Part shown: positions 59,104 through 64,000 of the stretch, piece by piece
Layout of the letters: each line of letters opens with the position of its first letter
Position numbering within the stretch: position 1 is the first letter of the stretch
Assembly: GCA_950295325.1 (NCBI GenBank)
Contig: OX485809.1
Span: forward strand, 19,840,001 to 19,904,000
Origin: Polytrichum commune
Lineage: Eukaryota > Streptophyta > Polytrichopsida > Polytrichales > Polytrichaceae
DNA length: 64,000 bases
Direction: 5' to 3'
Notes under the pieces: generated by a model
What the model was told of the DNA's origin: nothing
Seen by the model: the letters and a program-made list of their open reading frames with translations, nothing else
Databases searched by the model: none
Position numbers and translations under genes: made by a program

Positions 59104-61332
59104 CAATTAGAGTATGTGCCAGCATCAGGTGGTTCTCCTTTGGTGGAGAGGGAGACTACAGAGTTTGATGATTGGCCACTTGAATTAGGCCCTCGTCTCA
59201 CTGGTGCTGAGGCACGGAAGGTACGAGCATTTATTCGCTCGTACCGTAGATGTTTTGCTTTTAGCCTTCAGGATCTTGAAGGTTATAAAGGAAAACCCAT
59301 CCACATTCAGTTGGAGGACGACCATCCCATTTTTCGGAGACCTTACAGGCTCAGTGTTTCCGAGCGGATTGGCGTTTAAGCTCGTTGTCGAGAGCTCTTG
59401 GCAGCATGGCTAATCGAACTTTGCAACGGGGAATATGCTTGTGCTATGGTTATGCCATCGAAGAAGGATATCTTTGGCAATTGGACGGAGAAGCGGATGT
59501 GTGGGGATTACCGTCCAGTTAATCGGAAGACCAAGTCGGATCGATATCCCATGCCAGTCCCGGAGGAGTTGTTCGATGCCCTCGGATTTGCTCGAGTCTT
59601 TAGCACGTTGGACTTGAGATCCGGCTATCACCAACTCCCATTACTTGTGGGAGACCGAGTGAAAACCGCATTCTGGGGAGTTGATCAAGATGGAAAGGAT
59701 CAACTTTACCATTGGAAGTTTCTTCCATTTGGCCTGAAGAATGCACCCGCTGAGTTTCAGCGGGTGATGGATCAGGTTCTCTCTGGCTTGCCCTTTGCTC
59801 GGTGTTACATAGACGATGTAATCATCTTCAGCACAACACCACAGGAGCATGTGAGGCATCTGCAAGCCGTTTTTGAACAGTTGCAGCGGTGGGGATTGCG
59901 CTTGCACCACGGCAAATGCAAGTTTTTCTATGACCGGTTGGCATATTTGGGGCATATGATTGTTCCAGGAGGTCTTGGGGTACAACAAGCTAAGGTGGAC
60001 GCATTGCAGAAGATTCCAGCACCGGTAGATGTGCCAAGACTTCGTGCTTTGTTGGGCTTGGCGAATTACTATCGGCGATTCGTCAAGGACTTTAGCTTGA
60101 TTGCCAAGCCACTCACCATTCTCACGAGCAAGGACCAACCTTGGACTTGGGGTCGTGAGCAGCAACAGGCATTTGAGACATTGAAGCAAAAACTGGGTAC
60201 GGCTCCAGTGCTTCGACGTCCAGATGTCTCCAAATCTTTCCAGTTGCATACAGACTGGAGCTCATTGGGTTTGGGAGCAGTTCTCACTCAGAAGGATGAT
60301 TTTAGTCGGGAGTATGTTGTTGCTTACGCTTCGCGAAGCAATAACACGGCGGAGTCTAATTATTCATCCTACGAGGGAGAAGCATTGGCGGCGGTATGGG
60401 CTATTGCCCATTTTCGGCCGTATCTTTATGGTCAGCACTTTACTTTAGTGACTGACCATCAGCTGTTACGATGGCTCATGGAGTCGGATAAGCTTACTGG
60501 CAAGCTTGCCAAGTGGGCTTTATCGCTCCAGGAGTATGACTTTGAGGTGGTACACCGTGCTGGGATTACCAACATGGATGCAGATAGACTCTCACGCAAT
60601 CCAAGTCCTTCAGATGAGGACTTGACCGGGGCCAGATGGTATGGAGATTGTGATCGAAAGGTGGTTTCAGGTTGGCACGCGGCTGTCTACCTTACTTTAT
60701 TTTCTGGTGCATCTGTTGAGATTCCGATACAGGGTTCGGATGATGAGACTGATCGGCCTCAAGCTATTGTGGATATATGGGAGGATCTTCCCGTATTGCA
60801 TAAGCTTCAACATGGTACCTTTCCTTTGTCTATTTCGGCAATGGAAAGGGATAGGATTGGACATCGAATAACAAGGTTCCGTTGGGAGAACGGTTTGTTA
60901 TTTCGATTGTGGCCGGATGGGACAAGGCGTATTGTTCCTAGGCCGGATCAGAGGGCCTCCTTGGTGCGACAAGTGCACGAGGAACTTGGCCATTTTGGCA
61001 TACGCATAACACATTCGATGTTGTGTGGCCAATATTGGCGGACTGGCATATATCAACAGGTGGCTGCTTATGTCGGGAGGTGTGAAGTTTGTGACCGGGT
61101 CAGGTCTAGCTTTAACACCTTGTCACCTCAGTTACAGCCCTTACCTATCATGGGATTGGGCTACCGTTGGTTGCTAGACTTTGCGGGACCGTTGGTTGTC
61201 ACGCCACGTGGAGCAAAGTACGTGTTGGTGATGGTGGAGCATTTTAGCAAGTGGATTGAGCTTGTTGTTTTACCCCAAAACTTTGCAGAGTTGGCCGCGG
61301 CCGCCTTTTTGGATCGTGTGTTGGCACGGTAA
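59104..61332 (+). pseudogene. pol: Reverse transcriptase, RNase H and truncated integrase
   Basis: The frame continues after the methyltransferase. The N-terminal RT part is at 59104-59376, then a TAA at 59377, then 644 open codons. RT shows CGDYRPVNRKT, FSTLDLRSGYHQ, LPFGLKNAPAEFQRVMD and the catalytic YIDD at 59806-59817. RNase H shows LHTDWS, YEGEALAAVWA and VTDHQLLRW. Integrase begins with an HHCC finger (HEELGHFG...CEVCDRV) and the first core Asp in WLLDFAGPL. It stops at LAR before the second Asp and the Glu of the D,D-35-E core. RT and RNase H catalytic residues are all present. Loss of integrase and of the 3' LTR makes the copy immobile. Confidence 0.92.
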
Positions 61333-64000
61333 GCCCGACCTCTCAGTGTCCTTGTTTTCTACACAATGACAAGTAATCTATGCCACTAACAGATTATTGA
61401 TGCACATTGTAAGTTCAGATTGCATTCCCCAGCTTGAAACATTGGGCTCACAAGTTTTTGGTTTTTGGATTATCTCATTCAACAAAGATACTTATGCACT
61501 ACCCATGTAAATTTCCCCACTGAGCACTTTGGAACAGGACCCACATTCACAGGCAAGTCAATCTCCCTGGAGAATGACATTGATTCACGCCGCACCAAAA
61601 TTCATGCTAGTAATGCCTGCGACCCTCCCCTTAGATACGCCAGCAAGCAACACCCATAACCTCTGGTGTTGGGGAAGTCGGTTGCTATCCTACTCCATCA
61701 GACCCAACAAATCGGCAATCCTGGTGCGAGATGTTGGTTGGTGGGGTTCCATTGGCGATGGTTGGTTGTATATTATCTTCCCGCGCTACACCCTCCCTCG
61801 AAAACCGACAGTAGTCTCCTTCTCCTTACATATTTGTCTCCTCCATGGCCGAGTTTCGTGGCTGCCCATCGACAACACTCACTCACACCCTTGCATCCAC
61901 CCCACCCCTGGTCTACTTACCTTTCAGATTGCTCCGATCATAGCCTCCTCCTCATCGCACTCTCCAGCAGCTTGCCTACCTTATCTTCGTTGCAACCCAA
62001 TCTCAGTCGTGTCTGCTTGTTGAATTGCATGCACTAGAAGTCACATGTCTGCAAGCTTGGAGCCTATCGGCTACCATTCTGCGGCGGTTGTCTCCTCATG
62101 GCCACAAAATTTTCTTCACCTCCGAAGCTACTCATCAGGACCCAGTCGATCAAGCAGCTACGTTGCCCCTTGGTGAACAACCCCCGATCGGCACCACCAC
62201 TTACCACCTTTCTCCAGGAGACGTGATCCATTGGCCAGCCCCGTCAGTGGCATTGGTTGATTTATTTTCCAGAGAAAAACTAAATGTTCTATCTATCGTC
62301 TACCTATCCGACTCTCTCCCTCTCCCTCTATCGTCCTTCTCAACATCAGCTTAACCTTGTTGCCAGATTGTCAACGGATAAGGCGATTTACCCTCCTCGA
62401 ACTCTCATTCCAACCTCCTCTAGGTCTTTCCGCCTCCTGCGTCTATAGCATCCTCAAGAGGCATTGTTGTGAGTTTGGGCGAGTCGTACCCGTGTTCAAC
62501 ACTTAATCCATGCCCCTCTTGAATGCAAGCTCCGTCCTCCACCTCTCAACACCCTCTGCTCCATTCCGGCAGGGCTTCCGCGTCCTGTCCAGAGTCTTCC
62601 CCTCCCCTCTGCATACTGAGATCCCTATTCCTTCCTCCCGTGACCCCTCCAACTTTCTTCCTTTTTTTTGCATTACCCGGCATCTTCGGGCCGCCTGAAG
62701 AAAAAAAATGGGTTTTTTTTCCTTCCTTATTGGCCCTCTCTTCCGTCTTCCGCTCCCCTTTCCCGCACTTGGCAATTGTGCTCACCTTTTTATTCTAATT
62801 TACTTCATTTTCTCTCTTTTTAAGGGCAAGGTTCACCTCTTCGGCTTGCCTTTTTACTTCCCCATGCTTACCTTAAGTTTAATTACTCTGTGAGCACATT
62901 TTCAGGCTCACACTTGCATACGCTTCACCAACTCCACTCCACTACCTACAAGGTTGAAGTTGAATGAATATACATAATTTTAGCATTGCAAATGGCATAT
63001 TGTACATTCTTGAGGCACACAAAAATAACATCTATGTCAAATGAAGTTGGCAAATAATTTATTTCACATTTTTCATCATTGTCAAACTCTATAGATGTGA
63101 CATTTGACTATCACAATGAATGCAACGCTATTATGTCTATGTTTAGCATATTAATAGATTATTTTAGATACCTTACAAAGATGAATATGATAGCAAAGAA
63201 ATTGCAAATGATTGCCACAACTCGAGTTGATGGCAAATTCAAAGTGTGTTGGTTGTGTTGCTGGAATTCTAGTCGCATGTATCGAGAATCCCTCTGTTTG
63301 CCAATTGGAGATATAAAAAGAACCATGCTAAAAACTTGGTTTGCAAAGGCCTTTGTTTGGGCTTATATATTGTTCACCGCCAAGGTTATAGTCATTATGT
63401 GTGTGTGTGTGTGTGTTTTAATAATTATATACAATTTTCCCAATTTTAATTTTGATCTTGGTCTCATAGAAAGAGCATACAACATGCATTCAATATTTGA
63501 GTATGGCCGTATTTGATATGGGTCCAATAATATTGAATGAAGATTTCCTCTCTACATCAGATTATGTTGAGAAGTGGCCAAGTCTTGTATGGATGAACGG
63601 GTTCCATATCATGTTTAGGGATAGACATGATTCAATAAGTTGTCCAAACTCGAGGAATATGTTGGTAGCAAGATTATCATTAAGTGTATTATATACATGT
63701 ACTTATCATTGTGTTCAATTTACTATCATTTTGGTTTAATGAATATTGTTATTAATACAACTTCAATGCAAATTAATATACTTATGTGAATTTCTTGAGG
63801 TACTTGAAGAGGGAGCTCCTCGCTAATAATTCAATAGTGGTGAACAACCTTAGTTCATATTTGATGGCTCGGACTAGATTAGGTAAATTGCATTCTATCA
63901 TTACATGCACAATTGAAGACATGGGAGGATTCCACTTTACATAATTCCCCATGGTTTCTTGAGTGCCCACTAACATTTTATCACGTGGAAGAGAATGATG
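61333..64000. other. Gene-free stretch beyond the broken retrotransposon
   Basis: Sequence after 61332 no longer reads as integrase. Plus-strand frames (61529-62023, 61666-62037 and 63079-63516) carry no recognised motif and overlap in different frames. A (GT)n tract lies at about 63397-63417. No LTR matching the upstream leader is found. Confidence 0.45.

Larger units (their letters stand above)
55030..61332 (+). mobile_element. Ty3/gypsy-type retrotransposon with a built-in DNA methyltransferase, 3'-truncated
   Basis: One reading frame of 2,101 codons encodes Gag, protease, C5-cytosine methyltransferase, reverse transcriptase, RNase H and part of integrase, in that order. It is interrupted by stops at 56929, 57493, 57835, 59101 and 59377 and by no frameshift. 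RT before integrase places it in Ty3/gypsy. The frame ends at 61330 inside integrase, before the second catalytic Asp, and downstream sequence is unrelated. The region is visibly more GC-rich than its surroundings. Methyltransferase-carrying retrotransposons have been reported in dinoflagellates and the charophyte Klebsormidium, so this is a rare class rather than unique. Confidence 0.92.

Noticed and set aside
1-64000. CRISPR arrays, bacterial operons or complete tRNA genes
   Set aside because: Nothing of the kind was seen. The sequence is eukaryotic nuclear DNA, and the short tandem repeats lack CRISPR-like spacer structure.

Overview
This is nuclear DNA of a land plant. The evidence is a novel plant SNARE (NPSN, a plant-specific family), a plant-type SAC1/RHD4-like phosphoinositide phosphatase, many short GT-AG introns and a typical plant transposon mix. 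I cannot fix the species. Two host genes can be rebuilt completely, both on the minus strand. A 268-residue NPSN Qb-SNARE (17860-20823, 9 exons) lies downstream of a 599-residue SAC phosphatase (21968-27953, 21 coding exons). Both spliced frames close without a gap, and one SAC intron has the hallmarks of a U12-type AT-AC intron.

Almost everything else is mobile or decayed DNA. Positions 1-17859 hold a nested pair of TTA-flanked MITEs, a minisatellite, degenerate tandem and inverted repeats, and LINE remains on both strands. Positions 29.7-35.3 kb hold a tandem duplication and two copies of a 340-bp MITE with CTC(G/T)GGGGGG ends and 8-bp target duplications. Positions 35358-47118 are one large Mutator-like element with about 80-bp terminal inverted repeats and a 9-bp target duplication. 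It carries a broken MURA-type transposase, a Ulp1-like cysteine protease block in the opposite orientation, internally duplicated cargo and a nested solo LTR. Positions 47.1-53.1 kb hold a decayed unidentified coding stretch and AT-rich DNA.

The most striking locus is a Ty3/gypsy-type retrotransposon (coding part 55030-61332). One continuous reading frame runs Gag, aspartic protease, cytosine-5 DNA methyltransferase, reverse transcriptase, RNase H and the start of integrase, interrupted by five nonsense codons and no frameshift. The methyltransferase sits between protease and reverse transcriptase and keeps its recognisable catalytic motifs. Upstream lies a structured leader and an 18S-rRNA-derived segment. 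The element breaks off inside integrase and no matching LTR pair was found.

The two host genes are ordinary membrane-trafficking and phosphoinositide genes and have no visible functional link to the transposons around them.
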